The position numbers and the translations under genes were made by a program. The notes beneath the pieces are model-generated. The model saw nothing but the letters and a program-made list of their open reading frames with translations, had not been told where the DNA came from and ran no database searches. Of a stretch of 64,000 nucleotides of DNA, positions 51,355-60,544 are shown one piece after another (positions within the stretch are counted from its first letter, which is position 1; every line of letters starts with the position of its first letter). This DNA comes from Nakamurella silvestris (GTDB lineage: Bacteria > Actinomycetota > Actinomycetes > Mycobacteriales > Nakamurellaceae): contig QXCQ01000132.1 of assembly GCA_003576535.1 (NCBI GenBank), positions 38,151 through 102,150 on the forward strand, read 5' to 3'.

Positions 51355-52575
51355 CTACAACACCGAGGCGAGGGAGTCGACGGCGTAGTCGATCTCCTCG
51401 CGGGTGATCACCAGGGCCGGCGCGAACCGCAGGGTGGACTCGTGGGTCTCCTTGATCAGGATCCCGCGCTCGGCCAGGGCCTCGGAGATCTGCCGGCCGG
51501 TCCGCTCGCCCGGGCTGAGCTGGACACCGGCCCACAGTCCGCGACCGCGTACCTCGGCCACACCGTGGCCGATCAGCGCGTTCAGCTTCGTGTGCAGGTG
51601 CTCCCCGAGTTCGGTGGCCCGCGCCTGCATCTCACCCGTGGACAGCAGCTTGATGACGGCCCGGCCCACTGCGGCCGAGAGCGGGTTGCCGCCGAAGGTC
51701 GATCCGTGGGTGCCCGGCTTCAGAACACCGAGCACATCCCGGCGGCCGACCACCGCAGACACCGGCAGGATGCCGCCGCCGAGGGCCTTGCCCAGGGTGT
51801 ACAGATCGGCGGTGACGCCCTCGTGGTCCAGGGCCAGGGTCTTGCCGGTACGTCCCAGACCCGACTGGATCTCGTCGGCGATGAACAGGACGTTGTTCTC
51901 GGTGCACAGGCGGCGCACCTCGGCCAGGTACCCGGCGGGCGGGACGACGACCCCGGCCTCGCCCTGGATCGGCTCGAGCAGGATCGCCGCGGTGTCCGGG
52001 GTGATCGCGGCGGCGAGGGCCTCGGCGTCGCCGTATTTCACCGACAGGAAGCCGGGGGTGTACGGGCCGTAGCCGGCGGTGGCCACGTCGTCGTCGGAGA
52101 AGGAGACGATGGAGATGGTGCGGCCGTGGAAGTTGCCGCCTGCGGTGATGATCTGTGCCCGGTTCTCCGGCACACCCTTGACCTGGTAGGCCCACTTGCG
52201 GGCGACCTTGATGGCACTCTCGACGGCCTCGGCGCCGGAGTTCATCGGCAGCACCATCTCGGTGTTCGTCAGGGCCGCGAGTTCGGCGCAGAACAGCCCG
52301 AGCTGGTCGTGGTGGAAGGCCCGCGAGGTGAGGGTGACGCGGCCGAGCTGCTCGATCGTCGCGGCGATCAGATCGGGGTGACGATGGCCGAAGTTCAACG
52401 CCGAGTAGCCCGACAACATGTCGAGGTACTTCTTCCCCGTCACATCCGTGACGGAGGCCCCCTCGGCCGTGGCGACGACCACCGGCAACGGGTGGTAGTT
52501 GTGGGCACACCAGGTGTCGTCGAGGTCGAGGTAGTAGGCGGGGTCGGTCGAAACGGTCTCATCAAGTACGGCCAC
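51355..52575 (-). CDS. rocD: Ornithine aminotransferase
   Basis: PLP enzyme of 406 residues converting ornithine and 2-oxoglutarate to glutamate semialdehyde and glutamate. Class III aminotransferase landmarks: MLSGYSALNFGHRHP near 53, MNSGAEAVESAIKVARKW near 110, FHGRTISIVSFS, LLEPIQGEAGVVVPP near 200, FIADEIQSGLGRTGK near 230, and the PLP Lys in LYTLGKALGGGILPVSAV near 258. The SGYSALNFGH and VPPAGYL forms favour RocD over acetylornithine or GABA enzymes. GTG at 52575 follows GGGAG by six bases. Confidence 0.92.
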   Translation of the reverse strand: MAVLDETVSTDPAYYLDLDDTWCAHNYHPLPVVVATAEGASVTDVTGKKYLDMLSGYSALNFGHRHPDLIAATIEQLGRVTLTSRAFHHDQLGLFCAELAALTNTEMVLPMNSGAEAVESAIKVARKWAYQVKGVPENRAQIITAGGNFHGRTISIVSFSDDDVATAGYGPYTPGFLSVKYGDAEALAAAITPDTAAILLEPIQGEAGVVVPPAGYLAEVRRLCTENNVLFIADEIQSGLGRTGKTLALDHEGVTADLYTLGKALGGGILPVSAVVGRRDVLGVLKPGTHGSTFGGNPLSAAVGRAVIKLLSTGEMQARATELGEHLHTKLNALIGHGVAEVRGRGLWAGVQLSPGERTGRQISEALAERGILIKETHESTLRFAPALVITREEIDYAVDSLASVL

Positions 52576-52776
52576 GGAAATCTCCCAGAGTGTCTATGCC
52601 GGCTGAATCTTCACCCTACGGGGGATGCCGCCGGAGAAACAGAGGGTCTGGTGGTGGGTTCGGCGGAGAATCCTGCGTAGAACAGGTCGTCGATGAGCTT
52701 TTGTTGCGTGTCACCGGTGTCGGCGTGCCGGAACGCCTCTGCTCGCCGGACCGGTACCGGCGTGGCAAGGTGAGCC

Positions 52777-53681
<905 letters not shown>

Positions 53682-53685
<4 letters not shown>

Positions 53686-54380
53686 CGGCCGGAGAGCTTC
53701 GCTGGGCCCTGGTGGTGCCGGTGAAATCGACCCGACGCGGCAAGAGCCGGATCGCCCTGGAACCGCAGGATCGACAGGCCCTGGCTGCCGCGATGGCCTG
53801 GGACACGGTGCTCGCCGCGGCGCGGACCGCGGGCGTCGACCGGGTGCTCGTCATGGTCGAGACGGTCCAGGATCAGGCGATGTTCGCCGATCCTTCGTTC
53901 CTCGACCCGACCTTGTCCGGGACGGTGCTCGCCGTGCTGTGTTCGGTGATCGGTCTGAACGAGTCCATCACCGAGGGCCGTGACCTGCTGGTGGGCCAGG
54001 GCTGGACCGGCCCGACCGCGTGTCTGCCCGGGGATCTGCCCGGGATCTCACCTGCGGAACTGGGCGCGGCCCTGGTCCTGGCGGGTACGTACGACCGGGC
54101 CGTGGTCGCCGACGCCGACGGGATCGGCACCACCCTGCTCACCGCGCGTGAGGCAGCTCACCTGGAGCCGGCCTACGGCGGTTCCTCCTACCGCAGGCAT
54201 CTCGGGGCCGGATCCACCGCGCTCGACATCGGTGGGCCCGGCGGTCTGCGCCGGGACATCGATCGGCTGACGGACCTGATCCAGGCCCTGCACGGCGGTG
54301 GGTTGGGGGATCGGACGGCCGCCGAACTGGTGCACATCCTGCAGAAGAACGAGCCGATCGAGGAGGCCGGGACGGGCTGA
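53682..54380 (+). CDS. cofC: 2-phospholactate/PEP guanylyltransferase (F420 synthesis)
   Basis: CofC/FbiD of 232 residues that activates phosphoenolpyruvate or 2-phospholactate with GTP for cofactor F420. N-terminal ALVVPVKSTRRGKSRIA is the nucleotide-binding loop; LPGDLPGISPAELGAAL near 120 and VVADADGIGTTLLTA near 142 bind the metal and base; AYGGSSYRRHLGAG follows. GTG at 53682 overlaps the ppk2 stop. Other F420 genes are not in the window. The pairing with ppk2 is unusual in my experience and may be incidental. Confidence 0.9.
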
Positions 54381-54424
54381 GGCCCCCGCCCGGGCGGGCC
54401 GGGCCCAGGGCCTGCGGTGATAGC

Positions 54425-54880
54425 GTGACCAGTGTGGATCGACGATTCTTACGCCCTGGCTGGCTGGTCGGCCATGTCCTGGTGATCCTCGCCGTGTTCA
54501 CCTGCCTGCGTCTGGGCTGGTGGCAGTGGGATCGCAGTCAGGAATCCAGCGGAACCGTCCAGAACACCGGGTACGCCCTGCTCTGGCCCGCCTTCGGTGC
54601 CGCCTTCATCTACATGTGGGTGCGCTTCCTGAGTCTGGAAAAGGTCAAGGACGAGGAGGAGGCCGATGACGAACAGGCCCTCGCCGTCGCCCAGGGCGAG
54701 TTCGGACCGGCCGATTTCGGTGCCGAGGAGATCCCGGTCGCAGCGCAGACCCCATCCGAGGACCCGGCCGAGATGGCTATAGGCATCGTCGGCGAGGAAA
54801 CATACGAAGACCCACAGCTGGTGGCGTACAACCGTGCGTTGGCAGCTCTGGCAGAGGAGGACCAACGCCGTGCCAAGTGA
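54425..54880 (+). CDS. Two-helix membrane protein with acidic tail
   Basis: 151 residues: helix 1 (WLVGHVLVILAVFTCLRLGW) with the following WWQWDRSQESSGTVQNTGYA, helix 2 (ALLWPAFGAAFIYMWVRFLS), then a cytosolic tail rich in Asp/Glu (KVKDEEEADDEQALA). The N-terminal helix plus WQWDR recalls the start of SURF1-like proteins, but the rest of SURF1 is absent. GTG at 54425 (or 54434) starts it. It overlaps the DUF3817 gene by 11 bases and is regularly found with it in actinobacteria. Function unknown. Confidence 0.78.
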   Translation: MTSVDRRFLRPGWLVGHVLVILAVFTCLRLGWWQWDRSQESSGTVQNTGYALLWPAFGAAFIYMWVRFLSLEKVKDEEEADDEQALAVAQGEFGPADFGAEEIPVAAQTPSEDPAEMAIGIVGEETYEDPQLVAYNRALAALAEEDQRRAK

Positions 54881-55244
54881 CATCCCCACCCCCCACCGGA
54901 CCGCACCGGCACCCGCCGGCACCGTGGGTCTCGCCCCGAAGGTCCGGGTGGCCCTCGGCCGGTTCCGGGTGGTTTCGCTGATCGAGAGCATCGCCCTGCT
55001 GATCCTGGTGGTGCTGATGGTCATCCGCTACGTCTTCGACGGCGGCAACATCGCCCCGTTCTGGCCGCCGATCCACGGCGTCATCTTCTTCGGGTACTTC
55101 CTGCTGACCCTGGATCTGGGTTACAAGGCGCGCTGGTCGCCACTGGGAACCCTCGGCATCATCGTGGCCGGCTGCATCCCGTTCCTGTCCTTCTGGGCCG
55201 AGCGCAAGGTGCACACCTCCGTACTGGCGGGCCGCAAGCTCTAG
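54870..55244 (+). CDS. DUF3817 membrane protein
   Basis: 124 residues with three to four membrane helices. The family core is FRVVSLIESIALLILVVLMV near 30-49, then IAPFWPPIHGVIFFGYFLL near 63-81, and GTLGIIVAGCIPFLSFWAER near the C-terminus. AGGAGG lies about ten bases before the GTG at 54870. DUF3817 (YdzA-like) proteins are small integral proteins with no established activity. Translationally coupled to the preceding gene. A hairpin with a T run follows. Confidence 0.88.
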   Translation: MPSDIPTPHRTAPAPAGTVGLAPKVRVALGRFRVVSLIESIALLILVVLMVIRYVFDGGNIAPFWPPIHGVIFFGYFLLTLDLGYKARWSPLGTLGIIVAGCIPFLSFWAERKVHTSVLAGRKL

Positions 55245-55268
55245 CTTTTCCCGAATCGCCGGACGCAC

Positions 55269-55325
55269 ACGATTCGGGTTCCAGATGGTCGAAATCGGAC
55301 CATCTGGAACCCGAATCGTTTTTTT
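55269..55325 (+). terminator. Rho-independent terminator, family D (D2)
   Basis: ACGATTCGGGTTCCAGATGG plus TC pairs perfectly with its complement (22-bp stem, seven-base loop GAAATCG), followed by seven T. It lies 25 bp after the DUF3817 stop. Nearly identical to D4 at 55535-55585 (50 of 51 bases). Of all the dispersed hairpins this is the only one with a T tract. Confidence 0.92.
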
Positions 55326-55364
55326 GCGCCGCGTGGGTGGACCCGATCCGGATCGCCGGCTCTC

Positions 55365-55511
55365 ATGGCGCGGATCGTCGCCGATTTCATGGCCACCGGG
55401 CTGCACGTGGAGCACCGTCAGTCGGTGTACAGCCTCGGCGAACTGGTGCGGCTGCTCCTTGGGTCTGCCGCTCACGATTCGGGACCTGAGTGGCTGGAAT
55501 TTCGCCACTGA
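55365..55511 (+). pseudogene. Gene fragment between two family D hairpins
   Basis: A 48-codon frame reads MARIVADFMATGLHVEHRQS then VYSLGELVRLLLG, with coding-like composition. Its last 12 codons run into hairpin D3, and upstream in-frame sequence runs back into the T run of D2. No ribosome site is present. I read it as the remnant of a larger gene, bounded by the two hairpins. I do not recognise the parent family. It could also be a chance frame. Confidence 0.4.
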
Positions 55512-55524
55512 GGTCCCGAATCGT
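55474..55524. repeat. Family D palindrome (D3)
   Basis: ACGATTCGGGACCT and its complement, continuing GAGTGGC/GCCACT, form a stem of about 21 bp. It shares its outer 13 bases with D1 at 32619 and its outer ten with D2 and D4. Confidence 0.85.
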
Positions 55525-55534
55525 CTGGACCCAC

Positions 55535-55585
55535 ACGATTCGGGTTCCAGACGGTCGAAATCGGACCATCTGGAACCCGAATCGT
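55535..55585. repeat. Family D palindrome (D4)
   Basis: A copy of D2 differing at one base (C for T at the 18th position), so the stem has one mismatch. There is no T run. The matching sequence extends a few bases to the left (GGAC-CACACGATT), so D2 and D4 are direct repeats about 266 bp apart. Confidence 0.88.
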
Positions 55586-55609
55586 CTCGTGTCGTACCGG
55601 GGAACGCAG

Positions 55610-55640
55610 AAGGCCCCGATCTCGAGGAGATCGGGGCCTT
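55610..55640 (-). terminator. Terminator of the tRNA Gly-Cys-Val cluster
   Basis: AAGGCCCCGATCTC pairs perfectly with GAGATCGGGGCCTT around a three-base loop, a 14-bp stem ending five bases from the encoded CCA of tRNA-Val on the minus strand. Confidence 0.85.
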
Positions 55641-55644
55641 CGTC

Positions 55645-55719
55645 TGGTGGGCGATACTGGGATTGAACCAGTGACCCCTTCCGTGTCAGGGAAGTGCTCT
55701 CCCGCTGAGCTAATCACCC
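55645..55719 (-). tRNA. tRNA-Val (anticodon GAC)
   Basis: Acceptor GGGTGAT pairs with ATCGCCC; anticodon stem-loop CTTCC-CTGACAC-GGAAG gives anticodon GAC; the T-loop is GGTTCAATCCC. The 3' CCA is encoded (55645-55647). Last of the three-tRNA cluster read from right to left. Confidence 0.97.
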
Positions 55720-55759
55720 GGGAACCTGCTGTAACTGTACTGCGGCCATGCTGACATCG

Positions 55760-55830
55760 AGGTGGGAACGGGATTCGAACCCGTGTACACGGCTTTGCAG
55801 GCCGTTGCCTCGCCTCTCGGCCATCCCACC
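55760..55830 (-). tRNA. tRNA-Cys (anticodon GCA)
   Basis: Acceptor GGTGGGA pairs with TTCCCACC; the anticodon loop CTGCAAA gives GCA; discriminator U73, as expected for cysteine tRNAs; T-loop GGTTCGAATCC. CCA is not encoded. Confidence 0.97.
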
Positions 55831-55874
55831 CTGGAAAACTCATTCGGCGTGAGATCGTCGAGATCTCTCTGTCG

Positions 55875-55947
55875 AGCGGATGACGGGATTCGAACCCGCG
55901 ACCCTCACCTTGGCAAGGTGATGCGCTACCAACTGCGCTACATCCGC
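55875..55947 (-). tRNA. tRNA-Gly (anticodon GCC)
   Basis: Acceptor GCGGATG pairs with CATCCGC; anticodon loop TTGCCAA gives GCC; T-loop GGTTCGAATCC. First gene of the Gly-Cys-Val transcript, an order common in actinobacteria. CCA not encoded. Confidence 0.97.
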
Positions 55948-56034
55948 ACACTCCTCGCTCCGGGGCTTTGCGGCCCGTTCGCTTGGTGCTGTGCAACCTT
56001 AACCGACTTTTCCCGTCACTCACAAACCGGCCGG

Positions 56035-56496
56035 TCAGGACAACAATTGGAGCTCTTGGTCCAGGAAGAACCAGGCGTTTTCCGATCCGTCGGGCACGGC
56101 GCGGTACATCCGGTCCACGAAATCGGCGATTTCGCCGCGGTCGGCGGACAGGCTGGCGTAGCCGGTCGGCGAGAGCAGTTCGATGACGATCCGATCGCCC
56201 GCCGGACGTATCCGCACGTCACCGCTGCCGGTCGGCTCGGTCAGGCCGCCGCGGAAGAGGTCGCGGGCGCACACCCAGTCCACTCCTGGGCAGTCCCCGT
56301 AGGAAAATGTGATCCCGATCGCATAGGGATCGAGCATGCGGTAGTTGAGCACCGCGTGCACCACCTCGGGCGGGAGTTCGTCGTCGACGGAGGCGAGGTC
56401 ACGGCGGTAGCCGGGGGAGTCGAGGTCCTCGGTGAGGGTCAGGTCGATCCGGGCCCGCAGTGTGTCCGAGTGGGTGAGGGGGTACTGGCCGTTCAT
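56035..56496 (-). CDS. SsgA family cell division/sporulation regulator
   Basis: SsgA-like protein (SALP) of 153 residues. The family core is LNYRMLDPYAIGITFSYGD, VDWVCARDLFRGGLTEPTGSGDVRI (quoted in part: CARDLFRGGLTEPTG) and IVIELLSPTGYASLSADRGE, ending in FVDRMYRAVPDGSE. SALPs act in septum and wall control in Streptomyces, where SsgB recruits FtsZ. Presence suggests a morphologically flexible actinobacterium but does not prove sporulation. ATG at 56496 yields the family length. It lies between tRNA genes. Confidence 0.88.
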   Translation of the reverse strand: MNGQYPLTHSDTLRARIDLTLTEDLDSPGYRRDLASVDDELPPEVVHAVLNYRMLDPYAIGITFSYGDCPGVDWVCARDLFRGGLTEPTGSGDVRIRPAGDRIVIELLSPTGYASLSADRGEIADFVDRMYRAVPDGSENAWFFLDQELQLLS

Positions 56497-56782
56497 ACGA
56501 GAATCCGTTCCTGCAGTGTTCGTCAACGATGTGGTGGGGTGCCCAACGGCAGTTGTCGGGACCCTGTCGCGCTGATGAAGGGACGGCGGGCTCGGAGAGG
56601 CCAGCACGCGAAATGCGCTGGAACCACTCGTATGAATGAAGCAGTCCCCCAAATGGCCCTGGCAAGCACCGGGATTCTCGCCGGATGTAGCACTCCCGTC
56701 GGGAGCGGGTGAAACTTGCCCAGGTCACCGAGTTCCGCGCGCGAAGGGGTTTTCGGAGCACGGCAGGCCCGTGACGACAAGG
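56497..56782. other. Intergenic region upstream of SsgA-like gene
   Basis: Together with the promoter feature that follows, a 352-bp gap between ssgA-like (minus) and tRNA-Val (plus). Short frames here have no ribosome site. I see no gene or strong repeat; a short ACTCCCGTCGGGAGCGGG dyad lies near 56692-56709. Confidence 0.4.
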
Positions 56783-56813
56783 TTGACGCCGACCGCGATC
56801 CCGGCGGTAAAAA
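56783..56813 (+). promoter_or_regulatory. Possible promoter of tRNA-Val(CAC)
   Basis: TTGACG at 56783-56788 and TAAAAA at 56808-56813 are spaced 19 bases and lie about 36 bp upstream of the mature tRNA. A TAATGT at 56831 is an alternative -10 with no matching -35. Confidence 0.4.
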
Positions 56814-56848
56814 GCTCCCCGGGGATCGGGTAATGTCATCGGGGCTGA

Positions 56849-56920
56849 GGGCGATTAGCTCAGCGGGAGAGCACTGCCTTCACACGGCAGGGGTCACTGG
56901 TTCGATCCCAGTATCGCCCA
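56849..56920 (+). tRNA. tRNA-Val (anticodon CAC)
   Basis: Acceptor GGGCGAT pairs with ATCGCCC; anticodon stem-loop CTGCC-TTCACAC-GGCAG gives CAC; T-loop GGTTCGATCCC; discriminator A. Highly similar outside the anticodon arm to tRNA-Val(GAC) at 55645. CCA not encoded. Confidence 0.97.
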
Positions 56921-56930
56921 CGGGTACGGC

Positions 56931-56959
56931 AAGGGCCGAGGTCAACGACCTCGGCCCTT
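56931..56959 (+). terminator. Terminator after tRNA-Val(CAC)
   Basis: AAGGGCCGAGGTC pairs perfectly with GACCTCGGCCCTT around a three-base loop, ten bases after the tRNA; followed by GTTCCGTTT. Confidence 0.85.
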
Positions 56960-57183
56960 GTTCCGTTTCCGGGCAGGAACACCCGACCACCTCCGCCCGT
57001 CGGCCGGGGGCACCCGCCCGCCTGTCGGACCCATGGTTAATGATTTGGACAGTGACGGGTCCGGACCAGCAAACTGTTCTACGTCCGTCCGCAGCACCGG
57101 CGGCCGGTGGATCTGCACCAGCCGCCAGCCACAGCCGTCACCCACAACAGCGACGCCCGCGTCGCCCCTACCGAGGAGTCCTT

Positions 57184-59235
57184 GTGTCCGAAATTCCCCT
57201 GCAGCCCCCCGCCACCTCGGTGAGAGTCGCTGCGGGAACGACGGCTTCGGCCGCCATCGGATCGGCCGAGCTCCCGCGCAGCGGTCCGCAGGCGATCGTG
57301 GTCGTCCGGGATCCCGAGGGCGTGTTGCGGGACCTGGCCTGGGTTCCTGAGGTGGACACCGATGTCGAGCCCGTCGCGGCCGACACCGAGGACGGTCGTG
57401 CCGTGATCCGTCACTCGGCCGCGCACGTGCTGGCCCAGGCGGTTCAGCAGGCGTTCCCCGAGGCGAAGCTGGGGATCGGCCCGCCGGTCAAGGACGGCTT
57501 CTACTACGACTTCGACGTCGAGCGCCCGTTCACCCCGGAGGACCTCAAGGACCTCGAAAAGCGGATGGCCAAGATCATCAAGGCCGGCCAGCGGTTCAGC
57601 CGCCGCCGGTACGACTCCCTGGAGCAGGCCCGCGAGGAGCTGGCGAAGGAGCCCTACAAGCTCGAGCTGATCGACCTGAAGGGTGCCGACACCACCGAGG
57701 TGATGGAGGTCGGGGGTGCCGAGCTCACCGCCTACGACAACGTGCACGCCCACACCGGCGAGACCATCTGGGGTGATCTGTGCCGTGGCCCGCACGTGCC
57801 GACCACCAAACACATCCCGGCGATGAAGCTGATGCGCTCGGCCGCCGCCTACTGGCGTGGCAGCGAGAAGAACCCGCAGCTGCAGCGGATCTACGGCACC
57901 GCCTGGGAGACCACCGAGAAGCTCGACGAATACCTGACCCTGCTGGCCGAGGCCGAGCGCCGGGACCACCGCAAGCTCGGGGTCGAGCTCGACCTGTTCT
58001 CCTTCCCGGACGAGATCGGTTCCGGGCTGCCGGTGTTCCACCCCAAGGGGGGCATCATCCGCCGTGAGATGGAGGACTACTCCCGTCGCCGCCATGAGCA
58101 GGCCGGGTACTCCTTCGTCAACACCCCGCACATCACCAAGGGCGACCTGTTCCAGACCTCCGGGCACCTGGACTGGTACCGCGACGGCATGTTCCCGCCC
58201 ATGCACGTCGATGCCGAGCTCAACGAGGACGGCACCGTCCGCAAGCCGGGCCAGGACTACTACCTCAAGCCCATGAACTGCCCGTTCCACAACCTGATCT
58301 TCCGCTCCCGCGGGCGTTCCTACCGCGAACTGCCGCTGCGGCTGTTCGAATTCGGCAGCGTCTACCGGTACGAGAAGTCGGGCGTCATCCACGGTCTGAC
58401 CCGAGTCCGGGGCATGACACAGGACGACGCTCACATCTACTGCACCCGCGACCAGATGCGGGACGAGCTGACCAGCCTGCTCAAGTTCGTCCTCGACCTG
58501 CTCGCCGACTACGGCCTGGACGACTTCTACCTGGAGCTGTCCACCCGGAACCCGGAGAAGTCCGTCGGTTCGGACGCGGTCTGGGAGGAGGCCACCGCCA
58601 CCCTCGCCGAGGTCGCGACCGCCTCCGGCCTCGAGCTGGTCCCGGATCCGGGCGGGGCGGCCTTCTACGGCCCGAAGATCTCGGTGCAGGCCCGTGACGC
58701 CCTCGGACGCACCTGGCAGATGTCGACCATCCAGCTCGACTTCAACCTGCCGGAGCGGTTCGACCTCGGGTACACCTCCTCGGACGGCAGCCGGCAGCAG
58801 CCGGTGATGATCCACCGCGCCCTGTTCGGCTCGATCGAGCGGTTCTTCGGTGTGCTGACCGAGCACTACGCCGGTGCCTTCCCGGCCTGGCTCGCCCCGG
58901 TCCAGGTTGTCGGGATCCCCGTCGCCGAGGCCTTCGGCGACCACCTCGATGCCGTGGCCGACCTCCTGCGAGCCGAGAACATCCGGGTGGAGATCGACCA
59001 CTCCGACGATCGGATGCAGAAGAAGATCCGGACCCACACCACCGGGAAGATCCCGTTCCAGCTGCTGGCCGGGGCTGCCGACGTCGAGGCCGGCGCGGTG
59101 TCCTTCCGCTTCCGGGACGGCACCCAGATCAACACGGTTCCGGTCGCTCAGGCCGTCGCGGCCGTCGTCGACTGGGTCAAGCGCCGGGTGAACGACGAGC
59201 CGACCGCGGCCTCGTTCGAGCTGGTGGGTAGCTGA
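57184..59235 (+). CDS. thrS: Threonyl-tRNA synthetase
   Basis: Class II synthetase of 683 residues. A TGS-like N-terminal domain (about 10-70), editing domain (about 75-245) with [16 protein letters not shown] and metal ligands typical of ThrRS, catalytic core with motif 2 [13 protein letters not shown] near 388 and [17 protein letters not shown] near 405 (zinc Cys also in KPMNCPFHN near 363), and anticodon domain (about 575-683, with [14 protein letters not shown]). GTG at 57184 follows GAGGAG with ideal spacing. First gene of the thrS-HIT-pgsA-patA-pimA-NUDIX run. Confidence 0.97.
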   Translation: MSEIPLQPPATSVRVAAGTTASAAIGSAELPRSGPQAIVVVRDPEGVLRDLAWVPEVDTDVEPVAADTEDGRAVIRHSAAHVLAQAVQQAFPEAKLGIGPPVKDGFYYDFDVERPFTPEDLKDLEKRMAKIIKAGQRFSRRRYDSLEQAREELAKEPYKLELIDLKGADTTEVMEVGGAELTAYDNVHAHTGETIWGDLCRGPHVPTTKHIPAMKLMRSAAAYWRGSEKNPQLQRIYGTAWETTEKLDEYLTLLAEAERRDHRKLGVELDLFSFPDEIGSGLPVFHPKGGIIRREMEDYSRRRHEQAGYSFVNTPHITKGDLFQTSGHLDWYRDGMFPPMHVDAELNEDGTVRKPGQDYYLKPMNCPFHNLIFRSRGRSYRELPLRLFEFGSVYRYEKSGVIHGLTRVRGMTQDDAHIYCTRDQMRDELTSLLKFVLDLLADYGLDDFYLELSTRNPEKSVGSDAVWEEATATLAEVATASGLELVPDPGGAAFYGPKISVQARDALGRTWQMSTIQLDFNLPERFDLGYTSSDGSRQQPVMIHRALFGSIERFFGVLTEHYAGAFPAWLAPVQVVGIPVAEAFGDHLDAVADLLRAENIRVEIDHSDDRMQKKIRTHTTGKIPFQLLAGAADVEAGAVSFRFRDGTQINTVPVAQAVAAVVDWVKRRVNDEPTAASFELVGS

Positions 59236-59238
59236 CCC

Positions 59239-59829
59239 GTGTCCGAGGTAGACGAACCGATCGCAGGGCCGGCCGGGGTCCAGTTCGAGGAGCAGCAGGG
59301 CGTCGGACGTCCCGACGGCCTCGCCCGGCTCTGGACCCCGCATCGGCTCGCCTACGTCCAGGGCCCGAAGTCGGGGGACGAGCAGGCCGAGGAACCGGTC
59401 TGCCCGTTCTGCCGGGTGTCCGCCGCGCCCGCGGCTGAGGACCAGGAGAACCTGGTGGTCGCCCGCGGGGACCGGGTGTTCGCCCTGTTGAACCTCTACC
59501 CGTACAACCCGGGGCACCTGATGGTCCTGCCGTACCGGCACGTCGCCGACTACACCGAGCTGACATTGGAGGAAACCGCCGAGCTTGCCGCCTTCACCCG
59601 TCGGGCGATGACGGTGATCCGTTCGGTCTCGGCCCCCCACGGGTTCAACATCGGGATGAACCAGGGCAGCGCCGCGGGGGCCGGCATTGCCGCCCACCTG
59701 CATCAGCATCTGGTCCCGCGGTGGGGCGGGGATGCGAACTTCATGCCGGTCATCGGCCACACGAAGGTCATGCCGCAGCTGCTCGGGCAGACCCGCGCGA
59801 TGATCGCCGACGCCTGGGACCTGCTGTGA
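59239..59829 (+). CDS. HIT family protein (AP4A phosphorylase-like)
   Basis: 196 residues. CPFC near residue 55 is a metal-type pair; NLYPYNPGHLMVLPYRH near 83 and HLHQHLVPRWGG near 154 (the His triad) define the fold. The same gene between thrS and pgsA in M. tuberculosis (Rv2613c, from memory) encodes a diadenosine tetraphosphate phosphorylase, so removal of AP4A made by synthetases is plausible. GTG start three bases after thrS stop. Confidence 0.92.
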   Translation: MSEVDEPIAGPAGVQFEEQQGVGRPDGLARLWTPHRLAYVQGPKSGDEQAEEPVCPFCRVSAAPAAEDQENLVVARGDRVFALLNLYPYNPGHLMVLPYRHVADYTELTLEETAELAAFTRRAMTVIRSVSAPHGFNIGMNQGSAAGAGIAAHLHQHLVPRWGGDANFMPVIGHTKVMPQLLGQTRAMIADAWDLL

Positions 59830-59908
59830 GCGGTCCGGACCACGGATCCGACGCTCCCGGCCGCTATGGTGTGAGACCGGCCGCCGGGGCCCAGGAAACG
59901 GAACACAC

Positions 59909-60544
59909 ATGCTGAATTCTCTTGCTCGTTCGGCGGTGTCGCGCGTCACCGACCCGATCGGCCGAGGGCTGCTCCGGCTCGGGCTGAGCCCGGACCTCGT
60001 CACGGTCATCGGGACCGCCGGTGTGGTCGCCGGTGCGATCACCCTGTTGGGGACCGGCCACCTGTTCGCCGGCACCGTGGTGGTGACGATCTTCGTCTTC
60101 TTCGACCTGTTCGACGGGGCGATGGCCAGGGCGCGCGGATACGGCACCGACTTCGGGGTGGTGCTGGACGCCTCCTGCGACCGGATCGCCGACGGTGCGG
60201 TGTTCGGGGCGCTGGCCTACTGGGCCTTCGTCCAGGCCGATCAGCCGGCCCTGGGTCTGGCCGCCCTGCTCTCGCTCATCACCGGCCAGATCGTGTCCTA
60301 CATCAAGGCGCGGGCCGATTCGGTGAACCTGCGGATCTCCGGCGGCCTCGCCGAACGGGCGGAGCGGAACGTGCTCGGCCTGGTCGGCGCCGGACTGGCC
60401 GGGCTGGGGGTGCCCCATGTCCTGGCCGTCTGCCTGTGGGTGCTCGCGGTGCTCAGCGTGGTGACGGTGGTCCAGCGGCTCGTCCAGGTGCGGCAGGCCT
60501 TCCTCCGCCGGGAGACGCCCGCCGGGGGCCTCGTCGATGGGTGA
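59909..60544 (+). CDS. pgsA: Phosphatidylinositol phosphate synthase
   Basis: CDP-alcohol phosphotransferase of 211 residues, integral membrane. Active site DLFDGAMARARGYGTDFGVV then LDASCDR fits the family pattern DxxDGxxARx8GxxxDxxxD near 66-90. Helices follow at LIGTAGVV-type segments on either side. In the PIM locus this enzyme joins inositol phosphate to CDP-diacylglycerol. ATG preceded by CAGGAAAC. It overlaps patA by eight bases. Confidence 0.92.
   Translation: MLNSLARSAVSRVTDPIGRGLLRLGLSPDLVTVIGTAGVVAGAITLLGTGHLFAGTVVVTIFVFFDLFDGAMARARGYGTDFGVVLDASCDRIADGAVFGALAYWAFVQADQPALGLAALLSLITGQIVSYIKARADSVNLRISGGLAERAERNVLGLVGAGLAGLGVPHVLAVCLWVLAVLSVVTVVQRLVQVRQAFLRRETPAGGLVDG

Noticed and set aside
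56960-57183. T-box riboswitch before thrS
   Set aside because: I found no T-box consensus (GGTGGNACCGCG-like) and no antiterminator pairing. A plain leader is more likely.
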